A stretch of 64,000 nucleotides of DNA from Ignavibacteriota bacterium (lineage in GTDB: Bacteria > Bacteroidota > Ignavibacteria > Ignavibacteriales > Melioribacteraceae), in NCBI GenBank assembly GCA_013112585.1, contig JABFGH010000015.1, forward strand, positions 1-64,000, given 5' to 3'. The position numbers and the translations under genes were made by a program. Positions within the stretch are counted from its first letter, which is position 1. Every line of letters begins with the position of its first letter. The notes beneath the pieces are model-generated. The model saw only the letters and a program-made list of their open reading frames with translations. It was not told the origin of the DNA and did not search any database. Shown here in pieces: positions 26,087-35,629 of the stretch.

Positions 26087-27130
26087 ATGAGACCATTAGC
26101 AGTTATTATTATAATTATTGGATTAACAGCGTTCAGCAGTTGCGATCACAATAATAAAACTTCCCCATTGCAACCGGCTAAAGTTTATGTTGCCAATGAA
26201 GCCGGAGGGTGTGTTTCAGTTATTTGTCTTCAGGATAGCTTAAAAACTATTAACATTGATTTAAGTGATAGTGTTGGAAATATATTTCTGCCCCATAACG
26301 TGCAGACGGCTCCCGATGGAAAATCTGTTTGGGCGACAGTGGAGGGTAGCAATAAAAAAAGTCAATTAATAGTTGTTGACCCGAATACCGAGAAAATAAA
26401 AGAACGTGTGCAATTAGGTGAGGGTTTACATTTAGCCCATGTGGTTTTAGACAACGAATCAAAAAATGCCTTTGTTACCTCAGAAGAAACTGGTGAAGTC
26501 ATACAAGTGGATGCAGCGACATATCAAGTGGTACGGAAGTTTGATTTAGGAGCAGAGCATGCACCGCATGGTTTACGCTACGCTCACGGCAAATTGTATG
26601 TAGCCAATACGGGCGCAAAAAGTATGTCTGTCATTAATTTAGCTGATGGCAAAGTATCGGATATTCCTCTTGGCGGTATGGCTGTACAGACCGCAGTTAC
26701 CCGTGATGACAAATTTGTTTTCGTCTCTTTGTACGATTCAAAAGAGGTAATAAGGTATAACCTAAAAAGTGGGCAAATTACAAGAATCCCATTGCCGGTA
26801 ACCGCTCAAGGACCCATCCAGTTATATGCCACACCCAATAGCAAACTACTTTATGTTGCTGACCAGGGTGAACTCTTGGGCAGACCGGTTTCAAACCAAG
26901 TTTTTGTAATTGACATTTCTGATGCAAAAGTGCTAAGCACCATTAAAGCGGGAAATATGGCTCACGGTGTTGTAGTTAGCAAGGATGGACAAACGGTTTA
27001 TGTATCAAATACGATGGACAATACAGTTTCTATTATTGATGTAACAACTCAAAAGGTGATTTACACAATACCGGTTGGCAAAGAACCAAATGGAATAAGT
27101 TATTGGTTTGAAACTGGCGGTATGCCGTAA
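26087..27130 (+). CDS. YVTN-type beta-propeller lipoprotein
   Basis: Residues 1-19 end in a lipobox-like LTAFSSC, so the protein is probably lipid-anchored in the envelope. The rest is a seven-bladed beta-propeller with YVTN/YncE repeats, seen as KVYVANEAGGCVSVI, KLYVANTGAKSMSVINL and TVYVSNTMDNTVSIIDV. Such proteins often bind partners or metal-related ligands; no active site is visible. Single gene with an upstream gap of 130 bases. Confidence 0.8.
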   Translation: MRPLAVIIIIIGLTAFSSCDHNNKTSPLQPAKVYVANEAGGCVSVICLQDSLKTINIDLSDSVGNIFLPHNVQTAPDGKSVWATVEGSNKKSQLIVVDPNTEKIKERVQLGEGLHLAHVVLDNESKNAFVTSEETGEVIQVDAATYQVVRKFDLGAEHAPHGLRYAHGKLYVANTGAKSMSVINLADGKVSDIPLGGMAVQTAVTRDDKFVFVSLYDSKEVIRYNLKSGQITRIPLPVTAQGPIQLYATPNSKLLYVADQGELLGRPVSNQVFVIDISDAKVLSTIKAGNMAHGVVVSKDGQTVYVSNTMDNTVSIIDVTTQKVIYTIPVGKEPNGISYWFETGGMP

Positions 27131-27364
27131 AAAAACTTCACTCAATATACCTGGGTAGTAAGCCGAATGGTTTGCACCTTTCATTTCAGTTCCGAAGAAA
27201 TACTTTTTGAATCCATTGCCGGTACTTATACGGCAGGTACGAGAATAGCTGATTGGGACGGGTATCCATCAGAAACTTAAACGATGATAAGAACTACCGG
27301 GGTTTAAGCGATATCAAAGAAGGAAGTCACTTTGAGTATATTAAGATTCCGCTAAATACAAAAA
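27131..27364 (+). other. Gene debris after the YVTN gene
   Basis: A small reading frame at 27167-27280 (ending ADWDGYPSET) and, in a shifted frame, DDKNYRGLSDIKEGSHFEYIKI up to a TAG near 27384 look like one gene broken by a frameshift. The family was not recognised. Confidence 0.3.
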
Positions 27365-28537
27365 TTAATCTAAAGTCTTTTTAGCAAAAAAGGAAATGAT
27401 CATACCCGGTATAGCCAAAGCAATTGCGAAGTAAGTCAAACTCATGGCAGAATATACACCGAGTAATAAGCCTGCGATAGAAGCTGCTATCATAATAGAT
27501 AAATTGAAAGTAGAAGACTGTATAGATGTGGCAACGTCTTTTGCGGTTTCAACTTGTTTACTTACTGCTGCCTGCAATAAGGTTACCAATGGACCGAATG
27601 AAAGCCCCCACAAAAAGAAAGCGAAATGTGCTATTCCTATAATTCCGCCAAATATTAGAAAAATAATCATAGAGGCAATCAACAATCCAAACATTACAAC
27701 TGTAAGCAGCCTAAGATATTTATCGGTATATTTTATTGCCAGTAATACCGAAATCAGAGATCCTGCCCCAAAAAGTATTAATGCACCTTCTGTTCCTCCA
27801 GCAAGTTGAATTTCATCTACAAGACTTGTGATAAATACATATACACCATAGTGTGCACTTACCCCAAGCAGGGTAAGCAAAAGAACCACCAGAACTTCAG
27901 GAATTTTGAATAGAGCAAAAGGTGATGTGCTTTTGGTAAGTTTTTCTCCCGGTGTGGAGGGAAGCGCAAAAAGACCGATTAATGCAATAACAACAATAAC
28001 TCCCCCTAGCGCAATGAATTCTGTCCGCCAGCCATAATCGTTTCCAATGACGGTCATTATCGGCATCCCTACACTGATTCCTAAAGTATTACCTGCCATT
28101 ATTACTGCGATAGCTTTCCCGTGATGCTCCTCGTTTACCAGACGCATCCCGTATGCTGCAATCATGGGCCACATTACCCCGGCACAAATTCCACCAATAA
28201 TTCTTAGAAAAATGATAATCGAATAACTATGTAAAAATCCTGCAACAATATTAGAAACAGCAAACCCTGCAAGCAAAATCAATAACAAAGCTTTACGGTT
28301 GAATTGCATGGTCATTGAGATAAGCGGGATCGCAAAAATAGCAGAAGCAATAGCGTAGTATCCCACCAGGTTGCCGCCCTGCACCTCATTGATATTCAAA
28401 TCTGCCATCATTTGCGGGAGAATACCCGAAGGCATTAACTCAGATAGAATTCCGACAAATGTCACAGACGACATCAAAATCATAATCAACCATGGAAAAA
28501 TATTTTTACTTCCGTCTATAGCATTTTGCTTGCTCAT
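27365..28537 (-). CDS. MFS transporter, AraJ/YdhP-like
   Basis: About 390 aa with twelve predicted membrane helices. PSGILPQMMADLNINEVQGG and the RIIGGICAGVMWPM stretch resemble the DHA1 sugar-efflux or drug-efflux branch (AraJ, YdhP). The start at 28537 (MSKQNAIDG) is preferred to an upstream ATG that adds a basic, non-homologous tail. The substrate cannot be inferred. The 330-bp region upstream contains debris rather than a clear promoter. Confidence 0.8.
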   Translation of the reverse strand: MSKQNAIDGSKNIFPWLIMILMSSVTFVGILSELMPSGILPQMMADLNINEVQGGNLVGYYAIASAIFAIPLISMTMQFNRKALLLILLAGFAVSNIVAGFLHSYSIIIFLRIIGGICAGVMWPMIAAYGMRLVNEEHHGKAIAVIMAGNTLGISVGMPIMTVIGNDYGWRTEFIALGGVIVVIALIGLFALPSTPGEKLTKSTSPFALFKIPEVLVVLLLTLLGVSAHYGVYVFITSLVDEIQLAGGTEGALILFGAGSLISVLLAIKYTDKYLRLLTVVMFGLLIASMIIFLIFGGIIGIAHFAFFLWGLSFGPLVTLLQAAVSKQVETAKDVATSIQSSTFNLSIMIAASIAGLLLGVYSAMSLTYFAIALAIPGMIISFFAKKTLD

Positions 28538-28639
28538 AATTATTCTTTTTTTATAATGATTAAAATTTGGCAATTAAATTAGGCAACAATGTAGCAATAA
28601 TTTGACAGGCTGGCAACATATCCCGGCTATTTTCATTTC

Positions 28640-28767
28640 CGACTATCGATGATAAACACAACAATCTTGAGATGGAAGCTTTGGATTGTTCTATCGATTT
28701 TGAGAGAATAAATGCGGCAATCTTGTATTTTGCAGAAAGATATAAAAAACTGAGAATTAAATATTGA
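28640..28767 (+). pseudogene. Unidentified 3' gene fragment
   Basis: The plus strand reads TIDDKHNNLEMEALDCSI then DFERINAAILYFAERYKKL and a stop at about 28767, with protein-like composition but no start. The parent gene was not recognised. Confidence 0.3.
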
Positions 28768-28771
28768 TATT

Positions 28772-28840
28772 AATCCAGTTTCACTGATGCAGCCAGTTTG
28801 AGCATTTTACCGCTTATGGAAAAGAGTCATTGCAGTTGTT
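28772..28840 (-). pseudogene. FUSC gene 3'-end fragment
   Basis: Sixty-nine bases match the 3' end of the intact FUSC gene at 31942-32010 with only about two differences. The orientation is the same and the fragment lies 3.1 kb downstream. Four genes (DUF5996, GNAT, pirin, AraC) lie between. Confidence 0.85.
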
Positions 28841-28864
28841 AATATACGTATCATAATTAAAAAC

Positions 28865-29776
28865 TTATTTGGGATTAACCTTTAAAGAATCAATATCCCA
28901 ACCGGCTAATTTTGCACCAGCCTGATAACTACTTTCCAAGAATTCTAAAATCTGCCGCTTTGGATTTTTAGTTGTTCTTATGTCTTCATAAAGTAAGACA
29001 GCCATTGGACTGCCATTGGCATCTATCCATTTAGCACTTTGAGGTTGTAGTGGTTCTTTATCTATATTTTCCGGGGAAGGGTAGGTATAAGAATAAAATG
29101 CAGGTTCCTTAATATTGTCATCACCAAACCAAAATCCAAAACTGATAACCTCGTGAGAATAGGCTTCCAGTTCTACTTGGGATGTTGTTTCCAATTTTGG
29201 ACCTTTTTTACCTGAAAAGCGTGTTACAACGAGATCCAAATGATGCCAGTAAATATGTACTGGACAGGTTTTGCTATAGGACTTACCGCTAAATTCTTTT
29301 AATACCATATCAACTTGTACTAAAATTTTCCAGGCTTTGTGAACCGCTTCCTTATCGTAAGAATGATGCATTGTGCATTGATCAAAAGGTATGTTATCTG
29401 ATAGATCGTATGGTTCTGCTCTGATATTAAAATCAATATTTAGCTCCTCGAGTATAGCTGCTAATTTTTTATAGAATTCCGCTACAGAAAGTCCGTCCTT
29501 CATTTTAAAAAAATGACGTTCTCCTTTACTGGTATATACATTTAGTTCATGGTCGATAAAATCAAAAAGAATTTCAAAAGTAAAGCCCCTATTGGGAATA
29601 GAACCCGTGGCAATCCCCCTGCTAGTAACATATAGCGTAATGTGCCACCAATGGTTATCTTTAGGCATCAACGACAGGCGTAACTTACCAACTATTTGTA
29701 AATAACGATGTAAGGTTTCTTTTGTTTTCGTCCACTCAGATAATGGAAGTTCCGGAAATAAAGTTTGATCACTCAT
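28865..29776 (-). CDS. DUF5996 family protein
   Basis: A 303-aa soluble protein that matches the DUF5996 pattern: the start LPLSEWTKTKETLHRYLQIVGK, the WWHITLYVTSRG motif, and the later PVHIYWHHLDLVVTRFSGKK and SFGFWFGD segments. Histidines and tryptophans recur, but no known enzyme motif was recognised, so function is unknown. It is the first of four genes that lie between the FUSC gene and its duplicated 3' end. Confidence 0.75.
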   Translation of the reverse strand: MSDQTLFPELPLSEWTKTKETLHRYLQIVGKLRLSLMPKDNHWWHITLYVTSRGIATGSIPNRGFTFEILFDFIDHELNVYTSKGERHFFKMKDGLSVAEFYKKLAAILEELNIDFNIRAEPYDLSDNIPFDQCTMHHSYDKEAVHKAWKILVQVDMVLKEFSGKSYSKTCPVHIYWHHLDLVVTRFSGKKGPKLETTSQVELEAYSHEVISFGFWFGDDNIKEPAFYSYTYPSPENIDKEPLQPQSAKWIDANGSPMAVLLYEDIRTTKNPKRQILEFLESSYQAGAKLAGWDIDSLKVNPK

Positions 29777-29799
29777 AATTTCTATTTTTTTTATTGATA

Positions 29800-30081
29800 T
29801 TATTTTAAAACGTCACGTATATCATCTAGCTTTTTGAACATTGCGTTTGCAAATGGACATAACGGTAAAATTTTAATGTTTTTTTCTCGTGCCATTTCTA
29901 CAATTTTTAAAAGTAATTGTTTACCCACTCCTTTGCCATTGTACATCGGCTCTACTTCGGTATGGTCAATGATTATGAAATCTCCAGAAGGTATGGAGTA
30001 GGTCATTTTACCTGCTATTATAGTATTATCTTTGACAATTGCAAAGCCTTTTGTTTGGTTTTCTGTTAATTTTATTTCCAT
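29800..30081 (-). CDS. GNAT-type N-acetyltransferase, short (YidJ-like)
   Basis: A 93-aa member of the small GCN5-related acetyltransferase group. The acetyl-CoA loop is GKGVGKQLLLK, preceded by FIIDHTEVEP and followed by ILPLCPFANAMFKK, which is the usual C-terminal motif of this short family. The substrate is unknown. It lies 23 bases upstream of the DUF5996 start and 35 bases downstream of the pirin gene, so the three may share a transcript. Confidence 0.8.
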   Translation of the reverse strand: MEIKLTENQTKGFAIVKDNTIIAGKMTYSIPSGDFIIIDHTEVEPMYNGKGVGKQLLLKIVEMAREKNIKILPLCPFANAMFKKLDDIRDVLK

Positions 30082-30116
30082 TTTATGTTTACTAAAAATT
30101 GATGAGATACGATTAA

Positions 30117-30830
30117 TTAATTTGTCATTGGTACTTCCATTAAAAGTACACGGGCATTTTCTGTTGCTTTTACATTAATGGAGTCAGTGTTCCAAATTCC
30201 CATTCCATCTCTTTTGGACAGTTTTTCATTATTAATTTCTACTTCACCATCAAGGATAAAAGCGTATACACCATTTCCTTCTTTTTTGATTTTATATTCA
30301 TCCGTGTTTCCTTTTGTAAAATTCCCTAAATGAAACCAGGCATCTTGATGAATCCAAACGCCTTGATCTTCTTTATTAGGAGAAAGCACTTGATAAAATT
30401 TATTTTCTTTTTCAATGTCTCTAAGAGAAATTTGGTCATAGCGCGGCGTTACATTTTTCTCTTTCGGGAATAACCAAATCTGAAGAAATTTCACTTCTTT
30501 ATCTTTGTTTTTATTGTATTCCGAATGCGTAATTCCTGTTCCTGCACTCATTACCTGCACATCACCCTCTTTAATTACTGCTGTGTTTCCCATACTGTCT
30601 TTATGCTCTAAATCGCCCTCTAATGGAATTGAAATTATTTCCATATTGTCGTGCGGGTGAGTGCCAAAACCCATTCCTGCTTCCACTACGTCGTCATTCA
30701 AAACGCGCAGTAGACCAAAATTCATTCTTTCAGGGTTGTAATAATTTGCAAAACTGAAAGTGTGGTGTGAGTTTAACCAGCCGTGATTTGCATTTCCTCT
30801 TGTTTCTGCTTTGTGAATTATTTTGTTCAT
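30117..30830 (-). CDS. Pirin family protein (YhhW type)
   Basis: A 237-aa bicupin. The N-terminal cupin carries GWLNSHHTFSFANYYNP, FGTHPHDNMEI and HSEYN, which supply the metal-binding His and Glu residues of quercetinase-active pirins. The start at 30830 was chosen because GGAAAT precedes it and it begins the conserved RGNANHGWL segment. The longer reading frame runs through a GC-rich palindrome (30856-30876) and is not plausible as protein. Role in redox sensing or quercetin cleavage is inferred. Confidence 0.82.
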   Translation of the reverse strand: MNKIIHKAETRGNANHGWLNSHHTFSFANYYNPERMNFGLLRVLNDDVVEAGMGFGTHPHDNMEIISIPLEGDLEHKDSMGNTAVIKEGDVQVMSAGTGITHSEYNKNKDKEVKFLQIWLFPKEKNVTPRYDQISLRDIEKENKFYQVLSPNKEDQGVWIHQDAWFHLGNFTKGNTDEYKIKKEGNGVYAFILDGEVEINNEKLSKRDGMGIWNTDSINVKATENARVLLMEVPMTN

Positions 30831-31007
30831 AATATTTCCGTTTTTATTTGGTAAACCTGTCTGTCCGTCAGGCAGGTGATTAAATCCTACTTGTTGCAGC
30901 AATATACCGTAAGTAGATTTACTGCTCCTAAAGTATAGCACAAAGATAAGACCGTTTAGAGTAGTGTGGAATATTAAAAAGGGAAGGAAGCTTATGAAAA
31001 TCCGACA

Positions 31008-31883
31008 TTAGGACTTAATCTCGTTTCTTTTAAAGTTTGAGGGAGATAATTGCGTGTGTTTTTTGAAAAATGCACTAAAATTAGCCGGTTCATTAAAGCC
31101 TAATTCATAAGCAATTTCTTTATTAGATAAATCTGTGAAATAGAGTAGTCTTTTGGCTTCGGTTATTATTCTTGCTTGAATATAGTCTTTTGCGGTTTTT
31201 CCAATTTTAGTTTTAACCGTTCGGTTCAAATGGTCAGGGGTGATATAAAGCTCATTTGCATAAAACCTGGTAGAGTGCTCATTCTTATAATTGTTGTTCA
31301 CTGCATTTTTAAAAACTCTGATAAGGTTATCGCCCGTAGTATCTACATCCGATTCGATTGGGTTGATCGAACAAATATTATTACACTCTATTAGCAAGAG
31401 TTTTAAAAATGCACCGATAGATAAACTCTTCATTTTTGCATCACTGATAAATAGTTTAAAAATTTGATTTGTAAATTGTTCTATTACATCAAATTGTTCC
31501 CTATTTGGAATCAATGGCGGGCTTTGCCCATAATTTTGAAAGAGGTTCAAGCTATCAATAAACGATAACGGAATAGAATTTTCAACTAAAAATTGATTGG
31601 AAAAAGTCATTGCAAATCCAAAAGATTTTTCTGTTTCAATAACTTGGTGTACCTGCCCGGGAGCAACAAAGAAAATTTGTTTGTTTGATAACTCGTAAGT
31701 GTTAAAGTCTATTTTATGCAATCCCTTTGCTTTATTGATTATTAAAACTGTATAGTAGTTGTGTCTGTGCGGTTCGTCAACTTTTCCATTTCGTTTAGTA
31801 TAAATATCTTCCATTTTAGATATCCCAAAACTCACGTTTTCCTTTTCAGAATTTACTTTTTGATATATTTTGAATGTGTTCAT
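31008..31883 (-). CDS. AraC family transcriptional regulator
   Basis: A 291-aa regulator with an N-terminal cupin sensor (EPHRHNYYTVLIINKAKG, FVAPGQVHQV) and a C-terminal double helix-turn-helix (YANELYITPDHLNRTVK and NKEIAYELGFNEPANFSAFFKKHTQLSPSNFK). It lies upstream of the pirin gene on the same strand and probably controls the pirin-GNAT-DUF5996 group or FUSC. The inducer is unknown. Confidence 0.85.
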   Translation of the reverse strand: MNTFKIYQKVNSEKENVSFGISKMEDIYTKRNGKVDEPHRHNYYTVLIINKAKGLHKIDFNTYELSNKQIFFVAPGQVHQVIETEKSFGFAMTFSNQFLVENSIPLSFIDSLNLFQNYGQSPPLIPNREQFDVIEQFTNQIFKLFISDAKMKSLSIGAFLKLLLIECNNICSINPIESDVDTTGDNLIRVFKNAVNNNYKNEHSTRFYANELYITPDHLNRTVKTKIGKTAKDYIQARIITEAKRLLYFTDLSNKEIAYELGFNEPANFSAFFKKHTQLSPSNFKRNEIKS

Positions 31884-31939
31884 TTTTAACTTTCTAAAAT
31901 GGCGTTATATATTCATAGAAAAATTAATATCGGCTGTTC

Positions 31940-34180
31940 TCAATCCAGTTTAACTGATGCAGCCAGTTTGAGCATTTTACCGCTTATGGAAAAGAGCCAT
32001 TGCAGTTGTTCCCAAACTAAATGAGCCTCTTGAAGATCACGTACCGTTTCCTCGCTCTTGGATGCCAAATCCCTAATTTCTAAAGAATTGAATGGAGGCA
32101 ATTGTTCTTCAAAAAGAATTTCGTTTTCAGAAGACTCCCTCGCTCCTTCGCATTTCTTTTCTTCTAAGCATTGGAGTAGACTCTCCAAATTTTTCTCTAT
32201 TTTTTCAGTTGCAGTCTTGAAGTGTTCCGATGCCTCAGTAGTTTTATGGTGCTGAATGTATGTGCTTAACGAAGCCAATGAAGCTAAAAACGTGTGGTTC
32301 AGGACGACAAGTTCGTAAATTTTATCCGTCTCTCTTTGTTTCGACTTCGGTTCTTGTGCCATGCGCTGAAAGGCTGAGTTCAGATTAGAGGTTTCCAAAA
32401 ATGCTTCCTTACGCGCTATATTGTAGGTGGTCGGTATGTTCCCCTTCATCTTATAATATTCAGTAATTTTATGTAGAAAATCCTTATTAGCTTTCACACT
32501 TTTTTCGATACTCTCCTTGATTTCCACGAACTCCCAAGTAGGCAAAAGCCACAGCATAGCTGCATAGGAAAGTGCGGCTCCCACAAGAGTGTCCAATATG
32601 CGGAATTTTATCACGGTCAAAACATCAGGACTGAGAATAGCATAGAAAAAGACCACGCTCAAAGTAATGAAGGTAGCCGAAGCCCTAAAGTTTTTTTGCA
32701 TCATTGAAATTGCAACTACCAAAGATGCCGCTCCCATGGCACCGTACGCATAGGGGTTCTGTATCAGAAAAACCATACCTGTGGCAATTGCACCACCGAT
32801 AAATGTGCCTATAATTCGGTCTTTTGCCCGGGTCTTTGTTAGTCCGTAGCTGGGACGCATGATCACGATAATGGTTAGCAAAATCCAGTGCGGATTCTGA
32901 AAAGGGAAGATCGAACCGAGCGCATAACCGATCATAACAATAACCGCCAGCCGAAACGAATGCCTAAAAATGGTGGACTTAAAACTTAAGTTCCTTAACA
33001 ATAGCAAGGGATCATAATCTTGGGGTGCTACAAAACTTTTAACAGTTTTTCTATCAATAAAATCAATTTCAGCGGTATTAGGGGCACCTAAAAGCCATTT
33101 TATTCGTTTTAGTTTTTTAAACTGTTTTTCCTGATATTCGAGCAAATTTTGAAGCATAAGATAACCCTCGTAATCCACGGTTTTACGCAGTACGCCTATT
33201 TCAAGTTTTACCTGTTCAAAGCATTGCCTCAAATAATCATTTTGGGGTAAATCTTTTTTCTCGTTTCCCCCTTCGGAAATCATTTGCAATTGGTAAGCCA
33301 TTTCAAATATCAAATCCTGAAATAATTTAATGTATTGGGGATGGTCATTTAAGAGCGCATCCATTCGATCATAATTTACCGGGTTGGCGATTGCCGTTTC
33401 CAGCATTTCTACCAACTGCACAAATATCAACAGACGTTTATCCTGATAATTAGACCAACCGGAAGTCCTTTTGGAGAAGATCAGAATTTCTCTCAGGGTC
33501 TCATGGTTCTTAGTAAGTTCGCTTTGCAGGTTCAGCAATTTAGAGCGTAATTTTTCGTGGTCTTCATTTGGGTCAATCAATTTTCCACGTGTTTCTAAAA
33601 ATTCAGCCGTAAGCACAAAAGTTTCAGTCAAAAATTCCTCAGTCTCAGCCTTCGGATTTATTCGATGCCAAACTTTGGAAAGGAGCAAATACCATAGTCC
33701 GCCTAAACCTATCAACACAGCATATTGATAGACTTCCAGTACTTCTGATTCGTGGACAAAACTCAATACCAGTGCTATAAGACCTGAAAAACTAATTAGT
33801 GAGGCTCGAAAACCATAGACCGAAATAAAAGCAATGGCAAAAGCGAATAATCCTAATACGGGTAGCAGCAGCCAAAGTTCAAAATGTAAATATCCCTTAA
33901 TAAAACTAACGAGCATGACTAATGCCGCAGAAATAAGAATGCCGATTTTTTTATGGCGGAAACTTCCATTTATATCGCTGGGCGAACTCCAAAAAGCACC
34001 GAAGCCGAGTGCCAGTCCAATTTCAAAATACCCGAATTGTATGCCCAGTAATATTGGTAAGGTGACTGCAATGCCGACCCGTATTGCTCTTGAAAAACTG
34101 GTGCTTCTCAAGAACTGTTTCAGCTCTTTAAAATGCTCGGAGATAACAAGTGCTGCACTGCTCAAAATTGATTGTTTCAT
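31940..34180 (-). CDS. FUSC family inner-membrane protein (YccS/YhfK-like)
   Basis: A 746-aa protein with two blocks of membrane helices (about residues 30-170 and 400-560), each followed by a helical cytoplasmic domain. Motifs such as FGAFWSSPSDINGSF and NPHWILLTIIVIMRPSYGLTKTRAKDRIIGTFIGG are characteristic of the fusaric-acid-resistance-like efflux family. It probably exports aromatic or lipophilic acids, which is inferred. No membrane-fusion partner gene is adjacent. A near-identical copy of its last 69 bases lies at 28772-28840. Confidence 0.82.
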   Translation of the reverse strand: MKQSILSSAALVISEHFKELKQFLRSTSFSRAIRVGIAVTLPILLGIQFGYFEIGLALGFGAFWSSPSDINGSFRHKKIGILISAALVMLVSFIKGYLHFELWLLLPVLGLFAFAIAFISVYGFRASLISFSGLIALVLSFVHESEVLEVYQYAVLIGLGGLWYLLLSKVWHRINPKAETEEFLTETFVLTAEFLETRGKLIDPNEDHEKLRSKLLNLQSELTKNHETLREILIFSKRTSGWSNYQDKRLLIFVQLVEMLETAIANPVNYDRMDALLNDHPQYIKLFQDLIFEMAYQLQMISEGGNEKKDLPQNDYLRQCFEQVKLEIGVLRKTVDYEGYLMLQNLLEYQEKQFKKLKRIKWLLGAPNTAEIDFIDRKTVKSFVAPQDYDPLLLLRNLSFKSTIFRHSFRLAVIVMIGYALGSIFPFQNPHWILLTIIVIMRPSYGLTKTRAKDRIIGTFIGGAIATGMVFLIQNPYAYGAMGAASLVVAISMMQKNFRASATFITLSVVFFYAILSPDVLTVIKFRILDTLVGAALSYAAMLWLLPTWEFVEIKESIEKSVKANKDFLHKITEYYKMKGNIPTTYNIARKEAFLETSNLNSAFQRMAQEPKSKQRETDKIYELVVLNHTFLASLASLSTYIQHHKTTEASEHFKTATEKIEKNLESLLQCLEEKKCEGARESSENEILFEEQLPPFNSLEIRDLASKSEETVRDLQEAHLVWEQLQWLFSISGKMLKLAASVKLD

Positions 34181-34463
34181 ATGCGAATATAGGATTTATT
34201 TCAATGCCGATTCTATCTCAAAGAAATAGAATAGATAAATTTTTAATTTATAAATTTGTTTCCTTACCCCTTAAATTTACCTTTTTAATTTTCAAAAAGT
34301 TCTAATCTCATTAACCTTATTATGTTCTTCTGTGTTATTATGTAAATTGATAATTGTTTGTTATATTGAACAGATAAGCATCATTTCACGTAGATTTTTT
34401 AAAAGTATTTTTGTGAAACAAATAAAGAATTATTCGAAATTCATAAATAGAAGGTAATAAATT

Positions 34464-35621
34464 ATGTCATTGATATCTAAAAACGAAATAGTTGATTTAC
34501 ACGATGTAAATCAAGAAAATTGTATTTCAATTTTTATTCCGACGCATAGAGCGGGTAAAAAAGTATTGCAGAAAGAGGATGCACTTGCTTTGAAAAATCA
34601 ATTAAAAGATGTTAAAAATAAGTTGGCTGAAAAGGGCATTAATACCGATGATATTAATAAAATTACGGAACCTGTTCAGCAATTAATTGATAATAGTTCG
34701 TTCTGGCGTGAACAATCAGATGGGCTCGCAATTTTTATAGCCGATGGTTTCTCAAAAACTTATTCCCTTCCCCTCCATTTCGAAGAGTTTAACTATATAT
34801 CAAATTCATTCTATTTGAAACCATTGTTGCCTATGTTTGTGGGTGATGGAGATTTCTATTTGCTGATGCTTGAAAGAAGTAATGTAAAATTATACAAATG
34901 CTCCCAACATAGCTTGGTTGAAATCACTATTGACGATCTTATACCTGAAACAAAACAAGATCGCGTAGGTTTTGATTATGAAGAAAAAAATCTTCAATTC
35001 AGAACCCAACAAGCAGGTGATGGACATGTTATGTATCATGGACAGGAAGCAGCTACGGGGAAAAGGAAAAATGAAATCAAAAAATATCTTAGGGCAATAA
35101 ATGATGGACTTGCACCCCTTTTAAGAGAAGGGAATTTTCCAATGCTAATTGCTTCACAAGACTTTCTTTTTGATATGTACAAAGGGGTAAACACTTATCC
35201 CAAGTTAATGGAAGAAAATTTAAAGGTTGATTTTAGCGATACTACTATTTTTGAAGTCCATGAGCTGGCTTGGGAAAGAATTGCTACTGAATTCGACCGG
35301 GAAAGAAAGGATAAAATAGCACTCTTCCTTAAAGAGCAAGGTACTGGCAAAACAGCTATCGGAATAGAGGAAATTCTACCAGCGGCTTTTAATGGAAAAG
35401 TTGACGCTTTGTTTTGCGAAAATAAGTCTGATATTTTTGGCAGCTATAAAGAAGAAAATAATTCAATAGTAGTTACCCAAAGTGAAGAAAATGACAGCAC
35501 AATTTCTTTGATGAATGCTGCAGCAGTAAAAACATTTTTAAGCGGCGGCGAAGTTTATTTGTTGGATAAAGAAGAAATGCCAAATCCTAATTCAAGAATT
35601 AATGCTTTGTTTAGATATTAA
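34464..35621 (+). CDS. baeRF-type (bacterial eRF1-like) protein
   Basis: A 385-aa protein of the bacterial archaeo-eukaryotic release-factor-like group. The N-terminal CISIFIPTHRAG, the middle LMLERSNVKLYKC and the C-terminal ALFCENKSDIFG...LMNAAAVKTFLSGGEVYLL...NALFRY stretch are typical. No GGQ motif is visible at the place expected for peptide release, as usual for this family. A role in ribosome rescue under stress is inferred. A TATTTTTG box at 34406-34413 matches TANNTTTG and may be the promoter. It converges on the second pirin gene. Confidence 0.7.
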   Translation: MSLISKNEIVDLHDVNQENCISIFIPTHRAGKKVLQKEDALALKNQLKDVKNKLAEKGINTDDINKITEPVQQLIDNSSFWREQSDGLAIFIADGFSKTYSLPLHFEEFNYISNSFYLKPLLPMFVGDGDFYLLMLERSNVKLYKCSQHSLVEITIDDLIPETKQDRVGFDYEEKNLQFRTQQAGDGHVMYHGQEAATGKRKNEIKKYLRAINDGLAPLLREGNFPMLIASQDFLFDMYKGVNTYPKLMEENLKVDFSDTTIFEVHELAWERIATEFDRERKDKIALFLKEQGTGKTAIGIEEILPAAFNGKVDALFCENKSDIFGSYKEENNSIVVTQSEENDSTISLMNAAAVKTFLSGGEVYLLDKEEMPNPNSRINALFRY

Positions 35622-35629
35622 AATTCTAA